This document shows, piece by piece, positions 43,764 through 52,709 of a stretch of 64,000 nt of DNA; the stretch's first letter is position 1, and each line of letters opens with the position of its first letter. The translations under genes and the position numbers were made by a program. The notes beneath the pieces are model-generated. The model was not told the DNA's origin. It worked only from the letters and a program-made list of their open reading frames with translations, and did not search any database. Source of the DNA: Lichenicola sp965198575 (lineage in GTDB: Bacteria > Pseudomonadota > Alphaproteobacteria > Acetobacterales > Acetobacteraceae); assembly GCF_965198575.1 (NCBI RefSeq), contig NZ_OZ240671.1, forward strand, positions 1,426,001 through 1,490,000, given 5' to 3'.

Positions 43764-45751
43764 ACGCGCCGCTCGCTAATGACGTGGCGTTTCTGGCTGC
43801 AGGCTCGGTTGGCCAGCCGCCGTTCACCTGGATCGGCGATCTCATGGTCTTCTTGCGCCGCAACTCGAGGTTGCAGTCGGCTTGCGTTGGCGGCGCGGTG
43901 ATCGTCGCCCTGCTCTATACGCTCACTGCGACCCCGCGCTTCACGGCCAGCGCCACTCTGCTGATCGACACCCGTCAGACCGATCTGTTGCGGCAACGTC
44001 CGCTGGTTTCCGATGCGCAAATCGAGAACGCGATGATCGAGAGCCAGGTGGAGGTCCTTCGCTCTTCCGGCCTGGCAAGGCAGGTTGTCGAGCGGCTTGA
44101 TCTCGCAGACGATCCAGCATTCTCGGCAAGGCCGTCGTTGCTGTCTCGCATGGTCGGGCCCTGGCGCCATTCCCCGCTCGCGCCCATCGACCGCGTGAAC
44201 GATAGGGCGGTCACGACGGATCGCCTTGCCCAGCAGCTCCTGTCGATGATCAATCCGCACAGGATCGGACTGACCTACGTGATCGAGGTCGATGCCACCG
44301 CCACTTCCGGCGCCCTCGCGGCCCGGCTGGCCAACGGATTGATCAACGCCTATGTCGCCGGGCAGATCGGCGATCGAACCAGTGCCAACCGACAGGCTTC
44401 CGGATGGTTGGAGGGCCGGCTCGCCGAGGCGCGCGACAAGGCGCTGCGGGCTGACCAGGCCGTCCAGGCCTTTAAAGCGAAAAATGGCATCGTCGATACA
44501 GGCCACGGGACGCTCGACGACCAACAGATCACCGAGCTCAGCAGCCAGTTGGTGGCGGCCCAAGGGAAGACCGCCGTCGCCCGAGCGCGGCTGGACCGGA
44601 TCAGGCAAGCTGTCGGCAGTGGGAGCGCTAAAGCCACCGTCTCCGAAGCCCTGACCAGCCCGGTGATCAATAACCTGCGCGAACGCTACCTGAACGACGC
44701 GCAGCGCGTCACCGAATGGTCGGCGCGCTTCGGCCCGGATCACCTCGCCGCCGTATCCTTGCGCAAGGAGATGGCGTCACTGCAGGGCTCGATCGGCAGC
44801 GAGATGGGCCGGATCGAAAGAACCGCTGATAGCGATCTCGAGGTAGCTCTTGCCAGCCAGGCAGCACTGCGCGCCCAACTCGATGCGATGGTGGCGCGCT
44901 CAGCCTCGTCCAACATGGATCGTGCGACGTTGCGGTCGCTGCAGAGCGCCGCGGACGCCTATCGCGCCCTCTATAGCGGCTTCCTGCAGCGCGCGGTTCA
45001 GTCGACGCAGGACGAATCGTTCCCAGTCGCCGATGCTCGCGTCATCACCCCTGCCCGGCCGCCCCTGTCGAAGAGCAAGCCCCAGGGCAAGCTCATCCTG
45101 CTCGCGTCGATCGTCGCGGGCTTGGGTTTCGGCTTCGGGCTCAGTCTGGTGCGCGAGGCGCTCGACCGCCGGCTGCGCAGTGCTGCCGACCTGGAAACAC
45201 AGACCGGGCTTGCTTGCCTGGCGACGCTGCCGGAAACATCCATCCTACCAGAGCCGCCTGGTCTGGATCCCGCAGCGAGCTCTCCTGTCGTTACGTATCC
45301 CGACACGCTATTCAGCCTGGGGATCCAGCGTCTGCAACTCCGGGTCCAACCACCAGCCGCGACCGGCCGGGGACGCCTGATCGGTCTGGTTTCCCTGGCT
45401 CACGGCGCTGGAACCAGCACGATTGCCCGCCACCTCGTCCCATCCCTCGCCGCCTCCGGATACTCCGTCACTCTCCTCGACCTGTCCGGCAAACGCCGCC
45501 AGACTCAGGCTCAGATCCGCGGCCAGCTTGAGGTGCTTCGCCGCGATCACGACGTCATCGTCGTTGATCTCCCGGCCTTGTCCGAGCCATCGCAGGCGCA
45601 TGCAGTCTTCTCTGACATCACCAACCTGGTGCTTGTGGTTCAGGCAGCGCGCACGAGCGCCGCTGCCCTGACCGAGGGTCTTCGTATCGCCGGGCTGGAT
45701 CCGCGTATGCTGTTCGGCGCCGTGCTGACCCGGGTCGGTGCAGCCGGCTGA
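43760..45751 (+). CDS. GumC/Wzc-like polysaccharide co-polymerase with degenerate kinase domain
   Basis: This 663-residue protein has an N-terminal Wzz domain (first helix about residues 40-60, ATPRFTASATLLID), a long coiled-coil region at residues about 210-400, and a second helix near residue 445 (LILLASIVAGLGFGFGL). A C-terminal P-loop-like domain follows. The Walker A position reads HGAGTSTI, so Thr552 replaces the essential lysine, and there is no C-terminal tyrosine cluster. ATP-dependent tyrosine kinase activity is therefore unlikely. It should set chain length and bridge to the Wza-like exporter. Start ATG overlaps the fused glycosyltransferase stop. Confidence 0.9.
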   Translation: MNAPLANDVAFLAAGSVGQPPFTWIGDLMVFLRRNSRLQSACVGGAVIVALLYTLTATPRFTASATLLIDTRQTDLLRQRPLVSDAQIENAMIESQVEVLRSSGLARQVVERLDLADDPAFSARPSLLSRMVGPWRHSPLAPIDRVNDRAVTTDRLAQQLLSMINPHRIGLTYVIEVDATATSGALAARLANGLINAYVAGQIGDRTSANRQASGWLEGRLAEARDKALRADQAVQAFKAKNGIVDTGHGTLDDQQITELSSQLVAAQGKTAVARARLDRIRQAVGSGSAKATVSEALTSPVINNLRERYLNDAQRVTEWSARFGPDHLAAVSLRKEMASLQGSIGSEMGRIERTADSDLEVALASQAALRAQLDAMVARSASSNMDRATLRSLQSAADAYRALYSGFLQRAVQSTQDESFPVADARVITPARPPLSKSKPQGKLILLASIVAGLGFGFGLSLVREALDRRLRSAADLETQTGLACLATLPETSILPEPPGLDPAASSPVVTYPDTLFSLGIQRLQLRVQPPAATGRGRLIGLVSLAHGAGTSTIARHLVPSLAASGYSVTLLDLSGKRRQTQAQIRGQLEVLRRDHDVIVVDLPALSEPSQAHAVFSDITNLVLVVQAARTSAAALTEGLRIAGLDPRMLFGAVLTRVGAAG

Positions 45752-47025
45752 TGGTCGGCGCAGGCCAACTCCTCCCCGCTCCACCTGTGCGGGACCAAGT
45801 CAACGCGGTGTTCCGCCCGCGCCCGAACCGGGTGGTGGAGCCGATCTGGTGGGTGTCCTTCGTCTCCTTTACCGGCTTCGTCGTCGCGACACGGATCGGC
45901 TCGCTTGGCATGGCCGTTTGCGTCGGAGCCTGGCTGCTTTACATCGCCGCGTGGCCGAAACGCTGCCTGTCGTGTCTGGAGAGCTATCGGCTGCCCTGGC
46001 TCTTGCCATTCTTCGCATCGATATCCGCGATCTGGTCGATTGAGCCTGCCATCTCGCTCAAGCTCGGGAGCGAATTCCTGTTGTTCACCGCAATCGCCAT
46101 CGTTGCCGCGCGCGCGCAAAGTGAGCGCGGGCTGATCTCGTCGTTCATGTGCGCGCTGCTGATTGGCATGGTACTCAGTGCCGTCTTCCACACCACGGCC
46201 GCCGTGGGAACAACCGGCGAGGTGGCCCTTGTCGGCATGTTCGGCAGCAAAAACAACCTGGCGTGCTTTGCCTGCCTGTCCATGATCAGCAGCGTTCCCG
46301 TGCTGGCCGACCGTCGCCAGCCGGTCGTCCTGCGGCTTCTCGCGAGCCTGGGTCTGTTGCTGGACCCGGTGATCCTCATCAAGGCGCACTCGCTGGGGGC
46401 GCTGTTTGCCGGAGGCGGCGGGATCGGCACTGCAGCCGCAGTCCTTCTTCTGGCAAGGCTGCCGCCACGGCAGCGCAACCTGCTGCTAGCCCTCACCGCG
46501 ATCATCGCAATCGGTCTGATTCTCGTCATCACCGTGGCCCTCCAGGAAGGGTTCGACGTGTCGTCCACCCTCGCTGCTGCCGGAAAGGACACCAGCCTGA
46601 CCGGCCGGACCTTCCTGTGGTCGCGGGCAAGGGAGTACATCGCCATGCGCCCGATACTGGGACTTGGCTATCAGTCTTTTTGGGTGCAGGGCCACGTGGA
46701 AGCGGAAGGCCTCTGGCGCTACGCGCAGATCGAGAGTCGGGCGGGATTCCATTTCCACAACCTGTATTACGAGACCGCTGTTGAATTGGGTCAGGTCGGG
46801 GTCGTGCTGATGGCAGGCTTCTTGATGGCAGCTGGCGTCGCGACGGTGCGATCATGCCTGCAGCGACCAGGTCCGGAGACGGCATTCTTAATTGGCTTGA
46901 TGGTCTTCTATGCTATCCGATTCCCCGTCGAGCTCGACTTCCTTGATCCATTCTCACCCGGCAGTTTTCTGCTGCCGGTCATTTGGGTCTATGGAACCAA
47001 TACTAGTAGAGACTATCGGTTTTAG
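45751..47025 (+). CDS. Wzy/O-antigen ligase-family polymerase
   Basis: This 424-residue protein has about 10-12 membrane helices and the large periplasmic loop of the Wzy/WaaL family. That loop contains TGRTFLWSRAREYIAMRPILGLGYQSFW and FHFHNLYYETAVELG, both parts of the typical loop pattern. It would polymerise lipid-linked repeat units. Its ATG shares a base with the stop of the co-polymerase gene (TGATGG), so the two are coupled. It completes the Wzx/Wzy pathway. A 6-base hairpin overlaps its stop codon at 47010-47028. Confidence 0.88.
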   Translation: MVGAGQLLPAPPVRDQVNAVFRPRPNRVVEPIWWVSFVSFTGFVVATRIGSLGMAVCVGAWLLYIAAWPKRCLSCLESYRLPWLLPFFASISAIWSIEPAISLKLGSEFLLFTAIAIVAARAQSERGLISSFMCALLIGMVLSAVFHTTAAVGTTGEVALVGMFGSKNNLACFACLSMISSVPVLADRRQPVVLRLLASLGLLLDPVILIKAHSLGALFAGGGGIGTAAAVLLLARLPPRQRNLLLALTAIIAIGLILVITVALQEGFDVSSTLAAAGKDTSLTGRTFLWSRAREYIAMRPILGLGYQSFWVQGHVEAEGLWRYAQIESRAGFHFHNLYYETAVELGQVGVVLMAGFLMAAGVATVRSCLQRPGPETAFLIGLMVFYAIRFPVELDFLDPFSPGSFLLPVIWVYGTNTSRDYRF

Positions 47026-47110
47026 TCTTTGAAATATGCGACGTCTTCATGTCTCCCGTGCGACTTCAAGACGCCCAGGGGTCCCCGATAGTGACAGGAG
47101 TTGACATATC

Positions 47111-48073
47111 ATGAACACAGCTAAAAGCCTGGAACTTATCGCGCGGGAACGATCGATTCTTGCCCGGATGTGGGAGCGTCTTCCGACATATCTGAGTGAT
47201 TTCAGAGAAGATCCCCGTTGGCTCATTATGTTCACCTTGGGCCGAACTACGTTGGGCAGACGCCTTTACGCTCCGGATCGGCATCGAGTGTATCCTCCAC
47301 ATGACCAGGGGGCCTCGATGTTCTTGCCGAAAGCAGCTGAAATTCTTGCCGCACTTCGAATGGACGGCATCTTCAGTGACCTCAGGCTGCCGGATGACAT
47401 CACATCGCAGATTCTTGCGTTCGCGCAGGAAACCAGTTGTTTCGGAAACCATGATCGCGATCTGGATTTGACCCCCGAAGAGCACCTTGCCCGGCAGTCA
47501 GCGCATAACCCCGTGACCAGCGGTCACTACTTCGAGCGGATCGAGGAGTGCCGTGCGGCTATGGCTGTTCAGGCTGACAGCCTGCTCAACGCTGTTGCCA
47601 GGGAATATCTCGGCCACAAAGCGAAAATCATCAGCACCCGCCTGTGGTGGAGCTTTCCTGCGTCGATGACCGATGCCGACTCCAAGCCGACCACCCCGAG
47701 AGAAATGCTCCATTTCGATCTCGATGACTGGCGCATGCTGAAATACTTTTTCTATATTACACCGGTAGATGCCGACGCCGGCCCACACCTGTATCTGAAG
47801 GGTACGCATAGGCATCACGCTCTTAAGCACCAATTTTCCATCACAGTTGGCCGCCCCATGGAAGAGGTGCTCGCAACATACGGCGCAGACCGCCTGTCTC
47901 CGATACACGGCGACGCCGGATCTGGTTTTGCGGAAGATCCTTACGGTTATCACGCTGGCAGCCTCGCCCGCGCGGCCCCGCGTCTCATGCTTGAAATTGG
48001 ATTCGGAATCACTCCGGCCAATCGTCGCCGATTCTTTGGCGAGCGGGTTTTCGGCAAGAAGAGATTATCTTGA
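47111..48073 (+). CDS. Phytanoyl-CoA dioxygenase-like Fe(II)/2-oxoglutarate oxygenase
   Basis: The 320-residue protein shows the 2-His-1-carboxylate pattern in MLHFDLDDW (His201, Asp203) and GYHAGSLARAAPRL (His281). Arg291, ten residues after the distal histidine, is placed to bind 2-oxoglutarate. This fits the PhyH-like family, which hydroxylates or halogenates small molecules, lipids or carrier-bound substrates. It stands 85 bases after the polymerase gene with a start at ATG 47111. Its lower GC content than the upstream genes and its location next to decayed DNA mark the edge of the locus. The substrate is unknown. Confidence 0.82.
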   Translation: MNTAKSLELIARERSILARMWERLPTYLSDFREDPRWLIMFTLGRTTLGRRLYAPDRHRVYPPHDQGASMFLPKAAEILAALRMDGIFSDLRLPDDITSQILAFAQETSCFGNHDRDLDLTPEEHLARQSAHNPVTSGHYFERIEECRAAMAVQADSLLNAVAREYLGHKAKIISTRLWWSFPASMTDADSKPTTPREMLHFDLDDWRMLKYFFYITPVDADAGPHLYLKGTHRHHALKHQFSITVGRPMEEVLATYGADRLSPIHGDAGSGFAEDPYGYHAGSLARAAPRLMLEIGFGITPANRRRFFGERVFGKKRLS

Positions 48074-48144
48074 TGCACGTCCAGTTCGACGCATACTGCT
48101 CTTTCTCATGCGGTCGAAATTACTAAAGGGTAGCTGACGGCGGC

Positions 48145-48640
48145 CGCAAGGTAGGCAGCGCTGGCAAAGTGTCAGCAAGCGTGTCGTAGGTTGGTGTCGT
48201 TCCTGCGATCCGCCATGACCAGAACCTTGGGTTGGCAGATCCTGCAGCGGCGCCTCGGCTGAACGAGAACACGACCGAACGTCTCAGCCCGTCGGGCGGA
48301 GTGAAGATTTCAGTGATGCGTCCGCCTGGGCCGGTGCCGATCGCCTAGTCGTGCCGCCCCCTTTCCGCCGCCGGCGCAGGAAGCGTTCTGACGGGTGTGC
48401 TGGCGAGCAGGAGTTCGGCCGGTGGTCCGTATGCCGCCGCAGTCCCTCGAACATTTTCTCCCAGACCCAGACTCGCACCCCAAAGGACGACGGGATTGCC
48501 GAGCGTGCTGCGCGAGCCCTAGGTCGCTGGGGACCCGACTCAGCGGCCGATAGACTTCATGAAGTGCACGATCCCGCTCATGTCCTGCCGGTCGTCCAAC
48601 CGCGGCACACTGCGAGACTTCCGCGTCAGCGGCACGCCGG
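48145..48640 (-). pseudogene. Decayed IS5-family transposase
   Basis: Reading the minus strand in shifting frames recovers successive pieces of an IS5-type DDE transposase. In order these are PLTRKSRSVPRLDDRQ and MSGIVHFMKSIGR, then VWEKMFEGL, then PPAELLLAST, then AIGTGPGGRITEIF, FTPPDGLRRSVVFS and finally a weak piece near the second Asp. The family consensus has VPRVDDRRVxSGIVHVLKSGGRW, GVWE, PGGRTTKIHA and LGRPVxFxLTPGQ in the same order. Several frameshifts and stops, and the absence of the C-terminal third, make it inactive. No terminal inverted repeats were found. Confidence 0.75.
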
Positions 48641-48705
48641 ACCTTCTTGGTCACAAAAAACAGCGCGGCGTCGATTCTCATTCACACTAATAGCCTGCGG
48701 CACTG

Positions 48706-49017
48706 TTATGTGTCGGTCTTGGCGTACTGCCTTGCATTATCTTCGATTCGGGAACGAAGTAGAAAAATCGGTATCGCCGCGACGAGGGTGAATGGCAGGA
48801 TGATAACGACGATACGAAGCTTGTTGACGACAGGGTCTCCAAATAAGGCTCGGAACATTCTATCTCCGTCATATGCAAAATAGTACACAAGAACAGAAAT
48901 AGCTAGAAACAATAATATAGAGTATACTATCAATATTCGATAAAACGCAAGCCCGACGTTATCAACGTAGGTCGTGCCGCTACCTCTGAAGCTTACAGGG
49001 TGAAGACCTTCCTTCAT
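48706..49017 (-). CDS. Small two-helix membrane protein, hypothetical
   Basis: This 103-residue protein has two clear membrane helices (ILIVYSILLFLAISVLVYYF and IVVIILPFTLVAAIPIFLL), with a short charged loop between and a charged tail. The region is far AT-richer than the rest of the window, which suggests foreign origin. ATG 49017 follows a GGGA element; a TTG 15 bases upstream is possible. It lies next to the transposase relic and may be an acquired gene or a chance survivor. I do not recognise a family. Confidence 0.5.
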   Translation of the reverse strand: MKEGLHPVSFRGSGTTYVDNVGLAFYRILIVYSILLFLAISVLVYYFAYDGDRMFRALFGDPVVNKLRIVVIILPFTLVAAIPIFLLRSRIEDNARQYAKTDT

Positions 49018-49888
49018 TTTTATATTTCCCAAATCAGTAAAGACCTGATTGTTCAGTATTTCACAATCGCTATGTTTACGAGCTTGATATGTCTGATTTC
49101 ATCGGAGACGAGATCGTTCTGAGAAGGTGCGGCAGGCATATTAGGCCGTGCTTATGTCTGGTCATCGCGCAGAAAGTACGATGCGCGTCGTGTCGAAGAG
49201 GGCGTTTCTGAGTGCTTGACACTTGGTCGTGCTGTAAGCGCGGCTACGAGGGGCGGAGAACTTCATCGAACGATGACCCGATTGTAGCCGAACTTAAGCG
49301 TCTTGATGACGGCCAGTACCTGGTTGTTGGCTAGATTAAGGAAATATCGACATCAGCCGTTCTATCATCGATGAAGCCTAATGGTGCCAAAAGAGTTCCG
49401 ACGAGAGGAAGAGGCATCAAGCCAGGATGGCGGCGCTTTAAAGTGCATCGAGGTCTTTCCCGGCAAGCTGATGGTGCTTCGACGAAATGACTACGACGCC
49501 GCCTTGTTACAGGAAAGTGTCAAGATTTAGCTGGTGCTCGAACTTCCGAGACTACGGATGGTGCCCCGCGGCGATCCCAATACGGTCCGCATGGCTACGG
49601 CAGAGCCATGCGTGAGATGATGAAGGCAACGACGGTGATGGTCCGTATCCCTCTCCAGATTGTCACTTAATTACGCCACTCTATCCCCATCGGCAATTTC
49701 CCAAGGGGTATAGCGATATCCTATCGGAAGCTGAGAAGCCTTAACCCCGGAAGCCACCCGCGCCACACCATCGATTGGATCGGAGGCCCTCCGCGAGCAA
49801 GGCAGACCGATCTGCCGGTGAGCAGCAGAAGGGCCATACCGCTCGCGCGCAACGCGCAGGTCGGTGTTGCCCGGTCAACGCGCGTCGC
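49018..49888. other. Decayed, apparently non-coding region
   Basis: No convincing gene is seen in about 870 bases. Frames are broken by many stops on both strands, and base composition is mixed. The longest candidate, about 49 codons from about 49382 (MVPKEFRREEEASSQDGG), has no recognisable family. The stretch looks like worn-down foreign DNA beside the transposase relic. Confidence 0.5.
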
Positions 49889-50152
49889 CTACCGATCAGC
49901 TATCGCTTCCTCGAGCTGCACGGAAGCAAGAGAAAGACACTGCGTCACCTGGGCGAGCGCAGTGACCTGCTTCGCGATCGCGGCCTCCGCTGTCGCCCCA
50001 TCGAGTCCCCTCAGGTCGATCGGGGCGATCGTAATTTCCTTCACGCCCAATCCACCAAACGGAAATTGCGCAGCCGGCTTGCGCTGTGCTGCATCCGGCA
50101 CCCTGCCTTCGAAGGTAAAGGTGATGTTCACCGTGGTCTTGCTCAAGGACAT
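49889..50152 (-). CDS. Small hypothetical protein
   Basis: This 87-residue protein has a likely beta-strand-rich first half (TTVNITFTFEGRV, KEITIAPIDLRGLDG) and a helical tail (AEAAIAKQVTALAQVTQCLSL). ATG 50152 is preceded by GGGAG at 7 bases, supporting translation. It has no signal peptide or membrane segment. It lies 135 bases downstream of the large regulator gene on the same strand and could be part of the same system. No family is recognised. Confidence 0.6.
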   Translation of the reverse strand: MSLSKTTVNITFTFEGRVPDAAQRKPAAQFPFGGLGVKEITIAPIDLRGLDGATAEAAIAKQVTALAQVTQCLSLASVQLEEAIADR

Positions 50153-50287
50153 AACGCTACTCCCGCCTGTGCACTCGAGCTTCCCTATAACAAACCTCAA
50201 CGGGATATGGTGATTTTAATCCGTTATAATAATGATCCGGACGTTCTCCCAACGTGATGCAAGCGTTAATCTCGCTGGCTCCGGACG

Positions 50288-52450
50288 TCACTGTCGCAGA
50301 TCGACGCCCGGATAGCCGGCAGCATTCCACGCCTCCTCGCCGCCGCGATACCAGGCCACCTGTCGGTCGCCGGCCTGCACGCGCTTGAGTGCAGCATTGT
50401 ATCCGGCCGAGCCATACAAGCCGTCGCTCATGACGACCACGGTCTGGCCGGGAGGCGCTCCGGCCAACCAGGCCTCCCCCGGCCATCGCGCGCCCTCGAT
50501 GACCGCGGCTCCGGAACCGACATCGACGATGACACCGGCGCGGTGGTCGCGGATCATCGCCGCCAGCCCGGCGGTATCCAGGGTCCGCGCGCCAGGCAGG
50601 CTCATGGGCGTCGCACCGAAGGTCGTCTCTGGCAGCGGTGTCGTGGCGGGGGGAACATGATCGTCCGCACGCTCGTCGGCATGCAACGGCATCCCCGCCG
50701 CGTGCAGTGCGGCGGCCATGCGCGCGTAGCCGGGCAGAGCCGACATGTAGCGCGGGGTCAGGGCGGCGATGCGCCAGACGCTGCGATGCGGCCAGAGCCG
50801 TTCGTATTGCGCATACAGAGCGTGCGCCTCCACGGTCCGGCCGCGAAGCCCGGCGATGGCGATCAGCAACATCCTTGCCCCCTCGGCGCGGCCGAGATCG
50901 TCGTCCCCCGGCTGGGGGTCGGGGTCGCCCGCGATGCTGCGCCGCACCCAGTCCTCGGCCTCCGACAAGCGTCCCTGCAACAGGCGCAGCGTGCCGAGGC
51001 TGAGCGCCCGCTGCCGGCTGCGTGCGCCTTCGGGATTCAGTCGCATGATCGTCTGCAGCGCGTCTGCCGCCTCGTCCAGCCGGCCCTGCGCCAACGCGCA
51101 GTTGCTGATCGTGTCCTGCGCCATGATGTCGTTGGGATCGAGTGCCAGTTCCGCCCCCGCGCTATAGGCGGCATCGGTGACATGGCCGTCCAGGAACTGT
51201 GCGTAAGCATGCGCCGCCAGCGCCACCCCGTTATCGGGGGACAGTGCCAGCGCCCGCGCGATGGACGCCAGCGCAGCCTGGTGATCGGCCGCCTCGTCGG
51301 GATCGTCGGTGTCGCGGATCTTGCGCAGCAGTGCCTCGCCGAGGGCAGCGTGCGCGTCGGCGAAATCCGGCCGCAGGGAAACCGCCCGTGTCAGAAGCGC
51401 CTGGGCGGTGCTGAAGCCGTGCAGCGTGTCGTCATGGTCGAGGATCGAGCGCGCGCGGAAGAACAGGTCGATGGCATCGGCATCGTCGGGACGACGCCCG
51501 GTGCGGGCCGCCTCCACCCGCACCAGCTCGATATCCAGCGCGCTCGCCAGCCGGGCGACGATCTGGTCACGCGCCTGGCCCGGGTGAGCCTGCGGAACAT
51601 CGAAACGCTGCGCCCAGAGGTGGGTGCCGCCGCGTGTCTCGATCAACTGCGCATTGATATGCAGCGTCATATCCTCCGCACGCAGGCTGCCCTCGAGCAG
51701 GTAACGGACGTTGAGCCGGCGGCCGATCTCCCCGGCCGTCAGTGTCTGCATCGCGATGCTGTCGGCGGTCTCGCGGGCGATCACCACGCTCCCGGGCAGA
51801 TGCGCGAGCTCCGTGGTCAGATCATCGGTGATGGCATCGGCGACGTAATTCCGTGCCGTATCGTCACTGAGGTTACGGATCGGCAGCACGACGATCGACA
51901 GCCGTGGGGGTGCCTGGTGAGCATCGAACAGCCACAAGCCCAGCGCCATCGTCACCACGATCCCCACCCCGAGCCCGGCGCGCACGAGCAGTCGTCGCCC
52001 TGGTGCTGATGGCGGGTTCGGGGCCGCCGGCGGCGGGTCGCTCGCATGACCCAAGGGCTCGCCGTCCGCGGCATCGCGGCGTACCGATGGCTGCTCCGGC
52101 GGCTCCATCGCGCGCTGCTCGTCGACATCGGCCACGAAGCGGTAACCCCGGCCAGGCACCGTGATGATGAAGGCGCGGCCGTTGGCGCCAAGTGCCCGGC
52201 GCAAAGCCGAGATCTGCACCGCAAGGTTGTTCTCTTCGACCAGGGTGCCGGACCAGACCGAGTCCAGGATCTCGTCCTTGGTGACCACCCGGCCACGCTG
52301 CTCGACCAGCAGTTGAAGAATGTCGAAGCCGCGTGAGCTGAGCGGGACCACCACCCCGTCCGACGTCAGCAGCCGGGATCTCGGCTCGAGCACGAAGCGG
52401 TCGAACCGGTAGCTGGCGAGGGCGCAACCTGGCTCTGACATGCGCTCCAT
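50288..52450 (-). CDS. Membrane-bound winged-helix regulator with TolB-like, TPR and rhodanese-like regions
   Basis: This protein of about 720 residues begins with an OmpR/CadC-type winged-helix DNA-binding domain (LSSRGFDILQLLVEQRG, EENNLAVQISALRRALG, ITVPGRGYRFVA). A Pro-rich linker and one membrane helix (AGLGVGIVVTMALGLWLF) follow. Then come a TolB/FlgO-like domain (SIVVLPIRNLSDDTARNY), TPR repeats over the middle 300 residues, and a rhodanese-like C-terminus (YRGGEEAWNAAGYPG). At the rhodanese active site the sequence reads VVVMSDGLYGSAG, with Ser where Cys is needed, so it is probably a sensor or binding domain. It is divergent from the six-gene operon at 52710 and is the likely regulator. 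An ATG at 52486 is an alternative start. Confidence 0.85.
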   Translation of the reverse strand: MERMSEPGCALASYRFDRFVLEPRSRLLTSDGVVVPLSSRGFDILQLLVEQRGRVVTKDEILDSVWSGTLVEENNLAVQISALRRALGANGRAFIITVPGRGYRFVADVDEQRAMEPPEQPSVRRDAADGEPLGHASDPPPAAPNPPSAPGRRLLVRAGLGVGIVVTMALGLWLFDAHQAPPRLSIVVLPIRNLSDDTARNYVADAITDDLTTELAHLPGSVVIARETADSIAMQTLTAGEIGRRLNVRYLLEGSLRAEDMTLHINAQLIETRGGTHLWAQRFDVPQAHPGQARDQIVARLASALDIELVRVEAARTGRRPDDADAIDLFFRARSILDHDDTLHGFSTAQALLTRAVSLRPDFADAHAALGEALLRKIRDTDDPDEAADHQAALASIARALALSPDNGVALAAHAYAQFLDGHVTDAAYSAGAELALDPNDIMAQDTISNCALAQGRLDEAADALQTIMRLNPEGARSRQRALSLGTLRLLQGRLSEAEDWVRRSIAGDPDPQPGDDDLGRAEGARMLLIAIAGLRGRTVEAHALYAQYERLWPHRSVWRIAALTPRYMSALPGYARMAAALHAAGMPLHADERADDHVPPATTPLPETTFGATPMSLPGARTLDTAGLAAMIRDHRAGVIVDVGSGAAVIEGARWPGEAWLAGAPPGQTVVVMSDGLYGSAGYNAALKRVQAGDRQVAWYRGGEEAWNAAGYPGVDLRQ

Positions 52451-52709
52451 GACCGAAATAATATCCCGCCAGCGTATCCGCCGCATCAGGTGTCGCCAAC
52501 CCTCGTCGTCCCGAGGCAGGCGACCCCCGTCCCGGGCGCGGGTCGCAAATCCCTGATCGGACGCGCTTTCAGGTTTTTTTAGAACCTTTCAGCGGCGGCT
52601 TCAGGACCTGGACCGCCCGGTCATGGTGGGACGTCGGGGCAGGCGGTCCTCGGGCTGCCCGACGCACCCTCATGACGGCGCCCCCGCCGCTCCCGGAAGG
52701 ACCGCAGCA
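52451..52709. promoter_or_regulatory. Divergent control region with CTTTCAG direct repeats
   Basis: The gap between the regulator and the operon holds CTTTCAG at 52566-52572 and again at 52586-52592, exactly 20 bases apart, with a third partial copy CTTCAG at 52599-52604. AGGTT and AACCT flank the T-run between the first two. Winged-helix regulators of the OmpR class bind direct repeats on one DNA face, so these are candidate operators. A GGAAGG ribosome site precedes the operon start. Confidence 0.4.

Noticed and set aside
49382..49530. 49-codon frame MVPKEFRREEEASS... as a gene
   Set aside because: It has no recognisable family, no clear ribosome site and lies in a stretch full of stops.
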